From a virus, in IMG/VR virus record IMGVR_UViG_3300044643_000527, positions 1 through 62,905 of that record: a DNA stretch of 62,905 nt; one strand, given 5' to 3'. Numbering within the stretch: the stretch's first letter is position 1; each line of letters starts with the position of its first letter. The notes beneath the pieces were generated by a model. It did not search any database. It was not told where the DNA came from and saw only the letters and a program-made list of their open reading frames with translations. A program made the position numbers and the translations under genes. Positions 21,551-32,300 of this stretch are shown piece after piece.

Positions 21551-23902
21551 TTATTCATAGTAATAGAAGGGATAAACCATGTCTCCATATACCATACCAC
21601 CCATCTGTAAAACAGGACCGCCATACCTTCCAAACTGTTGTTTTAGAATTAACTCTTGAACATCTTCTGGTAAATGTGAAGCTTCTAGTTCTTTTGCATA
21701 TGCAATCATATCTTGACCTGGTTGTTCTGGTTCTAATGGTTTACCTGTTTTAAATATTTCCTTACCGCTTCTTGGGTCTATACCATACTGTTCAGTTTGT
21801 AGATTGTATATGTTTGCACCAGTAGTGTCACCTTGATTAATCATTTGAGTAGTTAATGCATCTTTTGCATTTAATTCTCCTCTATAATTATTTCTTACTG
21901 CACCAAATTGGTTCATTAATGCATTCATTATACCTTGTCTATTTAGACCTTCAGCAACATCTCCTTGGTAGTTCATAGATCTTTCTTGATTTTCTGTACC
22001 AACATTACCTGCTTGAACACCAGATATATTTTTTAATATAGCATCTGTAGCATCAGAGTCTAATGAAGCTGCACTAGCTTGTTTAGAAGTTGATGGACCA
22101 GCAGTCTTTCTCATTACATCTAGATTTGCTGCAACTTGTCCTTGAATTGCTTGATTACCAGAAAGCCATTCTTGTTTTGCAAGTTCTACTTCAGGATACT
22201 GATAAGTCATAGCTGCAGGATACTCAATACCAGTTCTAGTTCTCATAGCTGTAGCTAGATTTCTTTCATCTTGTGGTGTCCATTGCATAGGTATTTCCCA
22301 TGACTGAGAACCACCGCCTCCACCGCCACCTTCTTCCTCACATACACATTCTCCATTTGTTAAAGCTACTTCTACTTCTTGTCCTGTCTCAGGATCCACA
22401 CACATACATTTTTCCTTATCACATGGACATTTACCATTTTCATCTTTAGGCTGATATCCTGGTGCATTTGGATCCTCACATTGACATCCTGGAGTTTCAA
22501 CTGGAGCTTCTTCCATATAAATAGCTTCTTCAACATCAGCTGCTCCTTCAATTTTTTTAGAACAACTATCAATAAATGAAACATTTGATGCATCAATTAA
22601 ACCCCCTGCTAAAGCATCTGCACCTGACCAACCATAATATGAACCACCTTTTGTTTGAACCCATTTACATACATCTTCTTTAGTATAACCTGGACCACCT
22701 CTAGTAATAGGTCCTCTTTCTTCTTTTGTTCTGACTTTAGCTTTTCCAACTATTTCTCCAGTTCTTTTATTATACTTGTATTCTCCCTTTTCATCTCTTT
22801 TAGTCACCCAATCACTTTTAGAATAATCTTCTTTTGAAACTTTTTTAGTAGTGCTTGGTCTAGGAGTACCACCACCTTGGTACTCATCTATATATCCTCC
22901 ACCACTCATGATTACTGGCATACCCAACATACCACCAACAATGAGTCCTTCTTTAGCAGTCATCTCACGGTTTAAGAATGGGCCACTACCTGGGATATTT
23001 TTAGTTCTTCCCATATAGTTATTAGAGTTAACTCCCATAGCCATACCATATGCAGCAAAAGGCATATCATAACCACCCATTGACATACCATACATAGCCA
23101 TTGGTGCTTGTTGCATATCTTCTGGAGCCATCTGTGGTGGCATTTGCATTTCTTCTTCATTAGAAGGTTGAGCTACTGGTTCTCCTGATGGCATTTCTTC
23201 TGGTGCTCCTTCCATTTGTTCTTGTGGTGCACCTTGTTGTTGTTCCATCATTTGCTGTTCCTGCTGTTGTTGCTTAGCAATCTCTGGCATTAAATCAGCT
23301 TCAGTAATTTTATTAGCCTCCATGTAAGGCTTAGCAATAACTGGAATACCTTGAGGAAAACCTTTCTTAGATTCTTGTGCAATAGCTAATGCACCAAGTT
23401 TCATGACATAGTTTTTAATCATCATCTCTGCAGTCTTCTTCTCCATTTTATTGGATTCAGGATCTTGCAAAATTTTTCTGTATTTATTTATATCATATCC
23501 TTTAGATAATTCAGCTGGAGTATAACCACCTTTCTTAGGTGACTTATTAAACATCTTTAATATCTTAGGATCATTTATCTTCATAGAAGCTGTGTCACTG
23601 AAGATAAATGTGTCATCTGGCAAGTTCATTGGAACTCCACCTGCTGAGTGTCTTGGTCCTTTAATACTAAAGAAAGACGGGAATGTAGAACCATCAATAT
23701 CCCCTACTAATGTTTCTCCACCTTCAGCTTCTAGGTTAGCTTCTTCTCTAGGTACAGCCCCCATAGTTTTTCTAACTTGTGGACTAGCTTTACCCATATA
23801 GGCATTATAGTCTGCACCACCAAATGCTGGTACATCATTTGCCAAAGAACCTCTTACTTGATACCCTGTTCTAGCTTTAGGAAGTTTGTTAAGTCTTTTC
23901 AT
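21551..23902 (-). CDS. Gly/Gln/Cys-rich structural protein, 783 aa
   Basis: The N-terminal segment has KLPKARTGYQVRGS followed by NLEAEGGETLVGDIDG, GPRHSAGGVPMNLPDD and FIFSDTASMKI. This resembles a recurrent domain in virion proteins of Bacteroidota phages (recalled, not searched). Residues ~210-270 are a Gln/Met/Pro-rich low-complexity stretch. Around residues 470-530 is a dense Cys cluster (CQCEDPN, CPCDKEKCMCVDP, CVCEEE) closed by a run of seven glycines. The C-terminal third (residues ~560-760) is Gln/Ala/Asn-rich and helical, and the last residues are Tyr-rich (GGMVYGDMVYPFYYYE). It lies between the 1189-aa protein, which shares its GG/Tyr style, and the 1060-aa protein. Exact role unknown; probably virion-associated. 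The Cys cluster could bind metal or form disulfides. Confidence 0.7.
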   Translation of the reverse strand: MKRLNKLPKARTGYQVRGSLANDVPAFGGADYNAYMGKASPQVRKTMGAVPREEANLEAEGGETLVGDIDGSTFPSFFSIKGPRHSAGGVPMNLPDDTFIFSDTASMKINDPKILKMFNKSPKKGGYTPAELSKGYDINKYRKILQDPESNKMEKKTAEMMIKNYVMKLGALAIAQESKKGFPQGIPVIAKPYMEANKITEADLMPEIAKQQQQEQQMMEQQQGAPQEQMEGAPEEMPSGEPVAQPSNEEEMQMPPQMAPEDMQQAPMAMYGMSMGGYDMPFAAYGMAMGVNSNNYMGRTKNIPGSGPFLNREMTAKEGLIVGGMLGMPVIMSGGGYIDEYQGGGTPRPSTTKKVSKEDYSKSDWVTKRDEKGEYKYNKRTGEIVGKAKVRTKEERGPITRGGPGYTKEDVCKWVQTKGGSYYGWSGADALAGGLIDASNVSFIDSCSKKIEGAADVEEAIYMEEAPVETPGCQCEDPNAPGYQPKDENGKCPCDKEKCMCVDPETGQEVEVALTNGECVCEEEGGGGGGGSQSWEIPMQWTPQDERNLATAMRTRTGIEYPAAMTYQYPEVELAKQEWLSGNQAIQGQVAANLDVMRKTAGPSTSKQASAASLDSDATDAILKNISGVQAGNVGTENQERSMNYQGDVAEGLNRQGIMNALMNQFGAVRNNYRGELNAKDALTTQMINQGDTTGANIYNLQTEQYGIDPRSGKEIFKTGKPLEPEQPGQDMIAYAKELEASHLPEDVQELILKQQFGRYGGPVLQMGGMVYGDMVYPFYYYE

Positions 23903-23911
23903 GTTGTTGTA

Positions 23912-26900
23912 TTATATTAAACCAGCTAGTTTTAATAAACTTTGAAAATCATTCATGTTTATCTTATGTCCACTAGCATTTGACTTTTTACTTTTAATAG
24001 CCCCACCTTTTCTTATTATACCTTCAAAACCTTGTATGCCTTCTTTACCTGTTCTTGCATTCCATTCACCTTTATTTATTCTTTCTTCTGCAGCTTGTTT
24101 TTCACCCATTGCAAATTCAGTCATTCCCGGTATATATTTAGTTCTTCTTTCAGTAGCATAATTTTGATCATCTGCAAGATTAGCTCCAAAATCTAAAACC
24201 CCTCTAGAAGCTTTAGTATAATCTATTGGCCCCTTCTCTTCTTTAATTTTTAGTTCTGCTGTCTGTGGTCCTTGATTTGCTACACGTGGTCCTTGTCCTG
24301 CATACATAGGATCATAACAAGGACTGTTAGGATCTTTAACTTCTTCTTCAGTACATGGTCCAGTTTTACCTTGACCTATTCCACCAGGTTGTGTAATACT
24401 ATTTGGTCCATAAGATACAGAAGAAAAATTAATACCTAGATCTGCCATTGGGATATCTCCACCATAAGCCATATAGTCAGGAACATATCCTCCAAAAGCA
24501 TAACCAAATCTAGGATCTGTTTGACCTTTGCTAATATCAATATTACTTGGTATTTCCATGTCTTGCATGTTTGACATGTCTGGTCCAGTAAATTTAAGAA
24601 CATCACCAGTTCTTAAATCTCTATTTGCCATTCTATTTTCTTTTCTATCCGCTCTTCTGTCAGCTGCATTAATTCTAGCATCAGCTAATCTTGGTCTATT
24701 GTTTTCTCCTGGGAAATTTAATTTTTTATTTAATCCAAACTGATCAGTGTTTCTTGATTTATCATTGGGAGTGGTTCCTGGTGTAGTTGGATTTGTAGAA
24801 AGATTGGTATTAGTAGCTCCTGATTTAATTTGTTCTGGTGTAGCATAAGAAAGAGTTGTTACTCTATCATGCTTTAAACCTAACTTTCCAAGTAAGCCGT
24901 CTGACTTTTCTTTAGAATATCTCATTCCTGTGGGGAGCATTCCTGCGTTAGTAATTGCTGATGCAGTAGCTGCATATTGTAGTGGATTACCAACAGGGCT
25001 AAATGAACTAGGACCTCTACCAAAACCTTTAATTAAATTACCAGCAGCTCCTAAAATACCTGTGCTTGCATATGGACCAAATCCTCCATAATTACCTCTA
25101 GATCCCCATGCAGAATAACTGTCATATGGATTGTATCCACCACCATATCCTTGCATCATTTGTTGTTGACCTTGCATTTGCTGATCATATTTCTTTTGAT
25201 AATCAGTTTCCCAAGTCTTTTGTTTTTCAGCTAATAGTTTATCAAGTTCTTCTTGACTATATGTTTTACCAGTATTTGTAGGATTAGTTTCACTATCTCC
25301 AGTTCCTTGGAATCTATGTAAACCGCCATGCTTTTTAAAATATGGATCAGATGGATCTTCTGAATCTGTATAATCCAAGTCAGATTGATTAATTGGTGGT
25401 TGGAATAAATTTTCTAACATTTGATCATCTACCTGATCACCATATATAAACTTCTGAAGATTACCAAATTGATCTTGCATAGGATTATTTACAAATCCAC
25501 CAGCAGCAAAAGGTAAAACAAATTGAGTTCCAGCAGGAGCTTCTAATAATCCTTGACCTGGGTTCAATAATTTTTGACCTGGATTTAATAACTTTTGTCC
25601 AGGATTTAATAACTTTTGACCTGCTCCTAATGTTCCTTTTGCTCCTTGACCTAAAAGATTTGGACTTTTTAATGCAAAACTTATTGCTTCAGGTGCTCCT
25701 TTAAGTCCTGTTGGTGCAAAATATGATAGAACATCATCATCTGTAAAACCACCATGTAAACTTGGGTCACTTGGACCATAAACACCCAGGTAATTTAATA
25801 TTCTCTCTTTAGCAGTAGCATTTTTTTTAAAAGAATCATATTCTAAATATGGCTTTACTTTAGAACCAAATGTTTTAATAAGTTCTTTGTTTAATTTATC
25901 TTCCAGTTTATTTTTTACCTGTGTTGTTGTCTTTCCTTTATTTGGACCTTCAGTATATTTTTTCTTTTTAGGATCATAACCATACCACTTACTATCTTCA
26001 TTTCTTCCCCAAGAATCTTTTTTCATAGTAACATTACTCCATCTACTTTTCTTAGTAGGTTCTTTGTACCAATCTGGAGTTCTTCCTAATGTCCATTTTT
26101 TAGTTTTAGGATCAAAGCCATACCATTTATCACTCATTGGCCTACCCCACTTATCCTTTCTATTTCTTAATTCCATGGCCTCTCTTGCACCATTAACTTC
26201 AAAAGGACCAGTATTAGAAGTTCCCTCTTGAGTACCTTCTGTATTATTTCCTTCAGCATTTGGAGTAACTGTAGTACCAGCACCTCCACCATTATCTACT
26301 GTAACAGTTCCGTCTGCATTTGGAGTTGCAGTATCTGTTTTTGGTTCTGCAGATTTATTAGCAGCATCAGAATCAGTAGCCTTTGCTACATCTTCAGTAG
26401 ATTTGTTATTTACAGTACTTGCAATTTTTTCAGTAACAAGTCTTCCTTTTGTAGTTTTTCTATAAGGTTGATTGTATCCCCATGAAGAACCTCCACCCAT
26501 TCCTGGGAATGACATCATAGGAAACATTGAAGCCATCATCAGTGGATTAAACTGTACTTCTGCTGATCTTACTCCACCCAATGGTCCAAATGAGTATTTA
26601 GAAGATGTAACTCCTAAAGGTAGGTTTGGTGAACCAAACATTTTTCTATTAGCTCTTCTCATTCTCCATCCTCCACGTTGAGCATAATCCATATCTCCTT
26701 GTGGTTGTTGCATACCTGGCTGTGGCATTCCTTGAGCAAACTGATTATTATACATTTCCTCAGCTTGTTTTTTAAGGAAATGATCTTGAGCTTGTCCTTT
26801 TACTCCAGCAACAAACATGGTTTTATTTCCTGTAGTTCCAGTAGGATTATCTTCAGTACCTCTTACATTAGCTGTGTTAGCTTCTTCTACTTGATCACCC

Positions 26901-27481
26901 TTTGCAGCTTTTCTAAGTTTTCTTACTAGCTTATTTACATAAGATCTTTTATTTGGTACTCCACCATATCTTGCTTCTTGATCCTCATCATCATAAATAA
27001 TATCATTGATCATTTGATCATAGTTATTATCTTCTTCTGAGGTATCTTGCATGCTAGTATCTTCTACAATATCTGCAATAGGTTCATTGGTTACTTCTTG
27101 TTCTTCTTCCTCTGGTGCAGATTTTTCAAATACAGCTGATACAAATTCTAAAATTTGTGGCTCATATTGAGCATACTCTTGTGAAGCTTTATCAAACCCA
27201 TAGATGTTTTGTAAAAGATAATCTTTTATTTCATCTTGCCCATATCCTTGTTGAGCTAATGCGACAACAGTTTGTAAAATTTGTTCTTGAGGATCTTGCT
27301 CAGGTTGTTGTTGCATTGCTTGCTGTGGTTGACCACTTTGCATTTGTTGCATAATACCTTGAGTAACCGGAGTAGCTCCAGTTTCAGCTCCATCTTGAGC
27401 CTTTCTTAACCACTGAGCAGTTTTGTTTATGTAACCCCCATTTCCAAATGGGTCTTTATAAATTCTTACTTTTCTTTTCAT
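23912..27481 (-). CDS. Low-complexity repeat protein, 1189 aa, with GG tags and WYGFDP modules
   Basis: Unrecognised as a whole. It starts with a short basic leader (MKRKVRIYKDPFGNGGY) and the tag WLRKAQDGAETG, followed by Gln-rich and acidic stretches. A second basic tag, KLRKAAKGDQ, appears near residue 190. Two copies of a module with core SDKWYGFDPKTKKWT and SKWYGYDPKKKKYTEGPNKG lie near residues 440-520. A short tandem repeat (LLNPGQK, about four copies) lies near residues 625-645. Several Gly/Tyr/Met segments follow (YGGGYNPYDSYSAWG; FGGYVPDYMAYGG), and a C-terminal RKGGAIKSKK tag ends the protein. The modules recur in the small basic capsid-block proteins, linking this gene to them. 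The composition argues for a disordered, multi-tagged virion or scaffold-type protein rather than an enzyme. A candidate promoter precedes the start. Confidence 0.7.
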   Translation of the reverse strand: MKRKVRIYKDPFGNGGYINKTAQWLRKAQDGAETGATPVTQGIMQQMQSGQPQQAMQQQPEQDPQEQILQTVVALAQQGYGQDEIKDYLLQNIYGFDKASQEYAQYEPQILEFVSAVFEKSAPEEEEQEVTNEPIADIVEDTSMQDTSEEDNNYDQMINDIIYDDEDQEARYGGVPNKRSYVNKLVRKLRKAAKGDQVEEANTANVRGTEDNPTGTTGNKTMFVAGVKGQAQDHFLKKQAEEMYNNQFAQGMPQPGMQQPQGDMDYAQRGGWRMRRANRKMFGSPNLPLGVTSSKYSFGPLGGVRSAEVQFNPLMMASMFPMMSFPGMGGGSSWGYNQPYRKTTKGRLVTEKIASTVNNKSTEDVAKATDSDAANKSAEPKTDTATPNADGTVTVDNGGGAGTTVTPNAEGNNTEGTQEGTSNTGPFEVNGAREAMELRNRKDKWGRPMSDKWYGFDPKTKKWTLGRTPDWYKEPTKKSRWSNVTMKKDSWGRNEDSKWYGYDPKKKKYTEGPNKGKTTTQVKNKLEDKLNKELIKTFGSKVKPYLEYDSFKKNATAKERILNYLGVYGPSDPSLHGGFTDDDVLSYFAPTGLKGAPEAISFALKSPNLLGQGAKGTLGAGQKLLNPGQKLLNPGQKLLNPGQGLLEAPAGTQFVLPFAAGGFVNNPMQDQFGNLQKFIYGDQVDDQMLENLFQPPINQSDLDYTDSEDPSDPYFKKHGGLHRFQGTGDSETNPTNTGKTYSQEELDKLLAEKQKTWETDYQKKYDQQMQGQQQMMQGYGGGYNPYDSYSAWGSRGNYGGFGPYASTGILGAAGNLIKGFGRGPSSFSPVGNPLQYAATASAITNAGMLPTGMRYSKEKSDGLLGKLGLKHDRVTTLSYATPEQIKSGATNTNLSTNPTTPGTTPNDKSRNTDQFGLNKKLNFPGENNRPRLADARINAADRRADRKENRMANRDLRTGDVLKFTGPDMSNMQDMEIPSNIDISKGQTDPRFGYAFGGYVPDYMAYGGDIPMADLGINFSSVSYGPNSITQPGGIGQGKTGPCTEEEVKDPNSPCYDPMYAGQGPRVANQGPQTAELKIKEEKGPIDYTKASRGVLDFGANLADDQNYATERRTKYIPGMTEFAMGEKQAAEERINKGEWNARTGKEGIQGFEGIIRKGGAIKSKKSNASGHKINMNDFQSLLKLAGLI
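25551..25623 (-). repeat. 21-bp tandem repeat inside the 1189-aa gene
   Basis: About 3.5 copies of a 21-base unit encoding GQKLLNP repeats. Copies differ by one or two bases (GACCTGG versus GTCCAGG), so the repeat is old enough to have diverged while keeping the peptide. It preserves the reading frame. Confidence 0.8.
25925..26160 (-). repeat. Two diverged copies of the WYGFDP protein module
   Basis: Within the 1189-aa gene, segments encoding SDKWYGFDPKTKKWT and SKWYGYDPKKKKYTEGPNKG lie one after the other, each preceded by a KDxWGR element. A third copy is encoded at 45844-45951 in the 223-aa gene. Similarity is mainly at protein level, suggesting duplication followed by drift under selection on the peptide. 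Confidence 0.75.
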
Positions 27482-27490
27482 TATAACGCG

Positions 27491-27511
27491 CTATAATATA
27501 AATATAATAAA
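27491..27511 (-). promoter_or_regulatory. Conserved AT-rich motif before the 1189-aa gene
   Basis: Partner of the 21501-21521 block: on the minus strand it contains TTATATTTATATTATAG, 10 bases upstream of the ATG at 27481. Just upstream is a TAAACTTA/TAAGTTTA inverted repeat. The paired occurrence at two gene starts is stronger than either match alone. Confidence 0.5.
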
Positions 27512-27540
27512 TAAAAACATAGTAACTAAACTTAATAAGT

Positions 27541-29361
27541 TTAATCAAGTTCCTCTATAATAAATCCTCCTTTTCTGTATCTTTCTATTTCTTTATCTGT
27601 TAATTCCATAATGAATCCACCATCTTTCATTTGACCTTGAATATTAGCATTGTATTGTTCAAATACATTTTGACTACTTGGTTCCATTATTTTAGAATAC
27701 TGATCTAGTATCTGTTGTCTAGGATCTACTACTTCTGTCTTAGCTGGTTTCCAATTACTATAATCATCATCATGTAATTTTCTTTCTCTTTCAGCTAACT
27801 CCTTTTGTTTTAATTCAAACTCAAGGTTTTTATCTTCAACCATTTTGTCATACTCTTCCTGAGTAGTTGGTTTAGGTTGATCTCCAAATGTACCAACTTC
27901 ATCATCATGCTCATGGTCATGCTCATTTTCTTTATCAGAGTTTGATTTAGTTTTTTCTATAGGTTCAATATGCCAAGGCTCATGACCCATTCTAAAATGT
28001 AAACCATACTTCTTAGCATTAGCATGTGCCCATTCTGTAGCCTTACTATTTGCATCTTTTCCTAAGAACTGACCATTTGCATTTAAGTCTACTGCAAGAC
28101 CTTTATTATGGAATGATCCTCCCGGAGGAGCTACCCATTTTCTTGCTTTCTCTGGAGAACCATATTTCTTAAGAGCTTGTTGCCAAAGCTTCTCTTGTTT
28201 CTCATATGATCTATATCCTGAACCAACTCCTAAGTCTACTCCTTGTGCTCTAGCATCTAAAATCATTTGAGTAAGTCTCTGTGAGAAATCAGCTGTTAAA
28301 CCTTGAGTACCACTAACAGAACCTCCGTCATCTTTTCTAATAAGATTACCTACAGAGTGTCCATAACTAGCTTTAGTTAATGAAGGTACAGAAATATCTT
28401 CTACTATGTATCCACCTCTTCTGTATTCTTCTATCTCACTATCATCAAGTTCTACATCCATGAATCCACCTTCTTGTCTAAATCCAATACCTCCAGGTCT
28501 ACCTCTTGTTTGACTTAAATACTCAGCTTCTCCTTCCATTGTATTTGCATCTTCATACATAAGAGGTTCAACTGCTCTATCATACTTTATTTGATCTGGT
28601 ATGAATCTATCAAGATCTTCTGTCCAAATATTACCTGTCATTTCAGGATAAATGTTTTTTAGATTACTTATATACTGGTCTACTTCATCACCCTTTCTTG
28701 TATAGTATGATGCTGCTTGTTCATCTGATGCGACAATTGGAGGTCTTTGTTGTGGAAGATTGGGATTACTTCTTAATCTTCCAGTTCTATTTTGCCAAGC
28801 ATGAACTAACTCATGATTAAGTTCAGCATCATTTGCATTAGGATTTAAATTAATTGTATCTGATAATGGATCATAATATGATCTACCATCTTCTGGTAAA
28901 TAAGCTATACCTACATTTTGTGGTAAATCAATTTCTCCTCCTGGTTGAAAATATGGAGAGTATGGATCATAGATCTTATTCTTTGCAGACTTTATTTTTT
29001 TAAGTAAAGGGTTCTTTGAAAACAATCTATTCTTAGCCATCAGGCTTCTTGAATATTTCTTAGATGGTTTTTTACTTCCTCCCTTCTTTGCTTGTGGTAT
29101 TTCATATACCATGTCTCCCTCAAACTGATATTCATTACCAGGAGTCATGTATTGTGTGTTACCTAAGTTATCTATACCTAGTAGATCATCTTCTACTCCT
29201 TCCATAGTTATTCTACCACTAGGTGTTGGTACTGCTGTAGGTTGTCCAGGATAATCCCATTGTCCTCTCTCAGAAATAATAAACCCATTAGTAAATTTTT
29301 TTAATTCATTGGGTCCTCCTGGCAAACCTAAAGTTTCATAGTCTTCAAAAAAATCTTCCAT
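27541..29361 (-). CDS. Two-domain peptidase: HExxH zincin plus M15 (VanY-like) peptidase
   Basis: The 606-aa protein holds two apparent peptidase domains. Residues ~140-290 contain LNHELVHAWQNRTGR (H183, E184, H187) and a downstream EGEAEYLS near residue 277 that could supply a third zinc ligand, as in gluzincin-like phage metallopeptidases. Residues ~355-470 match the M15 D,D-/L,D-carboxypeptidase family: GSGYRSYEKQ, FHNKGLAVDL (H418, D425) and GHEPWHIEP (H464), all zinc ligands or catalytic positions. The domains are separated and followed by two copies of a GGF/Y module (GGFMDVELDDSEIEEYRRGG; GGFIMELTDKEIERYRKGG). A basic KKGGSKKPSKK stretch lies near residue 95 and a His/Asp-rich segment (HDHEHDDE) near 482. 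The M15 domain probably cuts peptidoglycan peptides during entry. The zincin could process virion proteins. It overlaps the muzzle-like gene by TAATG. Confidence 0.82.
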   Translation of the reverse strand: MEDFFEDYETLGLPGGPNELKKFTNGFIISERGQWDYPGQPTAVPTPSGRITMEGVEDDLLGIDNLGNTQYMTPGNEYQFEGDMVYEIPQAKKGGSKKPSKKYSRSLMAKNRLFSKNPLLKKIKSAKNKIYDPYSPYFQPGGEIDLPQNVGIAYLPEDGRSYYDPLSDTINLNPNANDAELNHELVHAWQNRTGRLRSNPNLPQQRPPIVASDEQAASYYTRKGDEVDQYISNLKNIYPEMTGNIWTEDLDRFIPDQIKYDRAVEPLMYEDANTMEGEAEYLSQTRGRPGGIGFRQEGGFMDVELDDSEIEEYRRGGYIVEDISVPSLTKASYGHSVGNLIRKDDGGSVSGTQGLTADFSQRLTQMILDARAQGVDLGVGSGYRSYEKQEKLWQQALKKYGSPEKARKWVAPPGGSFHNKGLAVDLNANGQFLGKDANSKATEWAHANAKKYGLHFRMGHEPWHIEPIEKTKSNSDKENEHDHEHDDEVGTFGDQPKPTTQEEYDKMVEDKNLEFELKQKELAERERKLHDDDYSNWKPAKTEVVDPRQQILDQYSKIMEPSSQNVFEQYNANIQGQMKDGGFIMELTDKEIERYRKGGFIIEELD

Positions 29362-32300
29362 TATCTAAGTGATGCTTGGTTCTTACTATTTACTATCTTA
29401 AGTATAAAGTTAATATCTCTTTCTTCTTGAGTTGCAAGTTTTGACAAGAACAGATAGTTTAAGTAATGTCTGAATCTTTTTCTTTGTAACTCAGGTTTTG
29501 CATAGTTTAAGTTATTTGCATTTAGAGTTTTGATATATCCATTTGGTTGTGTATTCCAAATAACTTGATCTGAATAATTACCAAGAAGCTGAGTTGTTCC
29601 TGGAACTAAAGGTCCTGTTGGAGGATAATCTGATCCTATTGGAAACTCTCCTCTGTCTTTTGTAATATCCCAGAACTGGTTGAATCTATATTTGTTTTCT
29701 TCTTTTGAGAATAATATATCAAATGAAGCTAAGTTAGATTGATTTAGTTTAGGATAATCAAGTGAAAGAGTAATGTTGTTCTTAGGGAATATATTTAAGT
29801 TTAAGTAACCAGATACTTGCTCTGTGTTAGATACCACAGCTTGATTAAAGTTTGCATCTAGAACATGGAACTGATCTACACAGTTAAACTGTGAGTATCT
29901 GTATGCCTCAAGAATATATTCAAATGATTTAACTACTGTAGGTGATTGCCCAGTAACTATAGGATATTCAATCTCAAATGGATATTGAGTTCCATAAAAA
30001 TTACAAAAGTCATCACATGAATTATTATGTTTCCATATTGTATTTCCTTTAACAGTAAATACATTTGATTTTGCTGAGAATGCTAAGTCTGGATGCCAGT
30101 CATGATAACTAAGGAATACATTCATCTTAGGGTCATAACTTACTGTCCAAGATGCATTATCAAATATAGCTGGATCTCCCAATGGATAATTAACTCCTAG
30201 ATAATTAAATGTATTTTTATCAGAATTATATGATATCTTACCTAGTCCAGATTTTAGTTTATAATCTTTCTTTGTAAAATATAATATAGAGTCTTTATTA
30301 TCATACATTGCTTGTACACCAATACCTGCAACTGGATTATCTATATATGGGAAATCTGGAAAATCATCTGTAAGTTTATATGGTAAAAATAAATTAAACC
30401 ACCACTTAAGACCATTTTGAGAAATCTCTTTTAATCCTTCACCGTAAGAAAAGATTTTTCCTTGGTTCATAGATACATAGTAAAGACCTGCAGGAGCATA
30501 TATAACTGATCTAATATTTTGTGATGAACCATATTCAAAAGATGGGTCAGCATTAGATGAAGATTGAGGAGGTGTAGAAAATAAACCTCCGTCACCTATA
30601 GTAACTTTCTTACCTAAGTTTGTAGTCAACTGATCTATACCTTGATAGAATAATGGTCCAGTAGTAGGGAATGTAAATATCATACCCGTCATACCTGTAG
30701 GCTTAACTGTAGTTATCCTATCTCTAAATTGTACATAGTTAAGTGGTAAATAAATTAACCAGTTATTTTCATAAGACTGATCATCTTGATACAATGAATA
30801 TAATGATCTATTAGGATAGTATGTAAAACATAAATCTGCCACATAAGGATTGTAATTAATTCCCTGTAAAGAACCGGCAGATATATATTGCGTAAAGAAC
30901 TTAGTAACACTTAATGAGTAATCATAGTTATAGAAGTTACCTTTAGTAATTACCTCTGGATCCATATCAAATAACTCCCGCATATCTGTATACTGATATG
31001 GAATATAAGGTTGTTGATATTGGAAAGTTCCCTGTGATCTAAAATCTACAAGTACATTGCTCTCTACAAAGAAATCTCTTACACCTGAATTAGCTAGATA
31101 GAAGTATGAATTCTTTATTGACAAGAAACCATCATAACCTAAAGGTCCACCTATCTCATTATCATCAGATCTTCTATATGCATCATTATCTAAATTATAA
31201 TAATCTATAGGCATTGGTCCTGTACCAAAAGTTGGTTGTGCTGTAATTAAAGATTGTATTGTAGATATAACACTTAGAACACCACCAGCAAGAGGATTCT
31301 CATCTTTGCTATAAGGTTGTGTATTCATCCAATATCTTGCAGTTGGGATATTATTATATAAAGCATAATTCCAAGGAGTGCCATCTGGAAGATTATATAA
31401 CCAGTTATAAAAGAACAACATTGTATTCTTTTCAGTAAATCTATTTATATAAGTATCTCCACCAAAAATTGTTTGTGTAGGTAACAATACTGTATGTTTA
31501 ACTTGTATTGGGTTTGGAGTTTGTGTATTACAAAAAGATGATGTAGTTACAATTGAAACATCTCCACCTGGATTTGTTGCTGGATCATAAACATTGTTAG
31601 GATCAAATCTTACTTCACATGATGTAGCAACAACTTGTTTAATACTTTCTAATTGCCCATATTGATTTTGAACATTATATTTTAATCCAACATAGTGACT
31701 AGCAATGTTTGACAAGAAACTATTAAATCTTGTTTCATTATCAAATGACATTCCAAAACTTGAAGTAGCAACAGCCTTACCAAGATTAATTAAACTATTA
31801 TCTTCTTGGTTACCTGGAACTATAACACCACCCGCATAAGTACCAATTAAGTTAGGTCCTTCAATTGGAGCAGTAAGTGGGTTTAAATTATTAGGTGCAG
31901 CAGTTCTTAAAAATGCTGTCTTAGTTCTATTAAGATTGTTTATACTATATCTCTGAAATGCACCAGTACCATCAAGAAAATCTGGGACCTCTTGATTACT
32001 ATCAGTAAGATAAAAACCTTCCTCTAAACTAAATCTTTGTAATAAGCTTCTTACTGGCGGTACAAATCTTGCATAGAAACCATGTGCAAGAGATTGTAAT
32101 GCGTATTGTCTAAATGGTAAAAATGCTTGTATTACTCTAATTGTAGTATTAAATCCTTCTGAGAAATAATAAGGTATCATTACTGAAGGATATAAGAACG
32201 TAGGAGCACCAGGAATATTCTGAAGAACTGATGCAGCAGTTTGTTCGTATAATAATGTTGGTGTTGTATATAATCCTGCATCATTAAACTTATCTGAATA

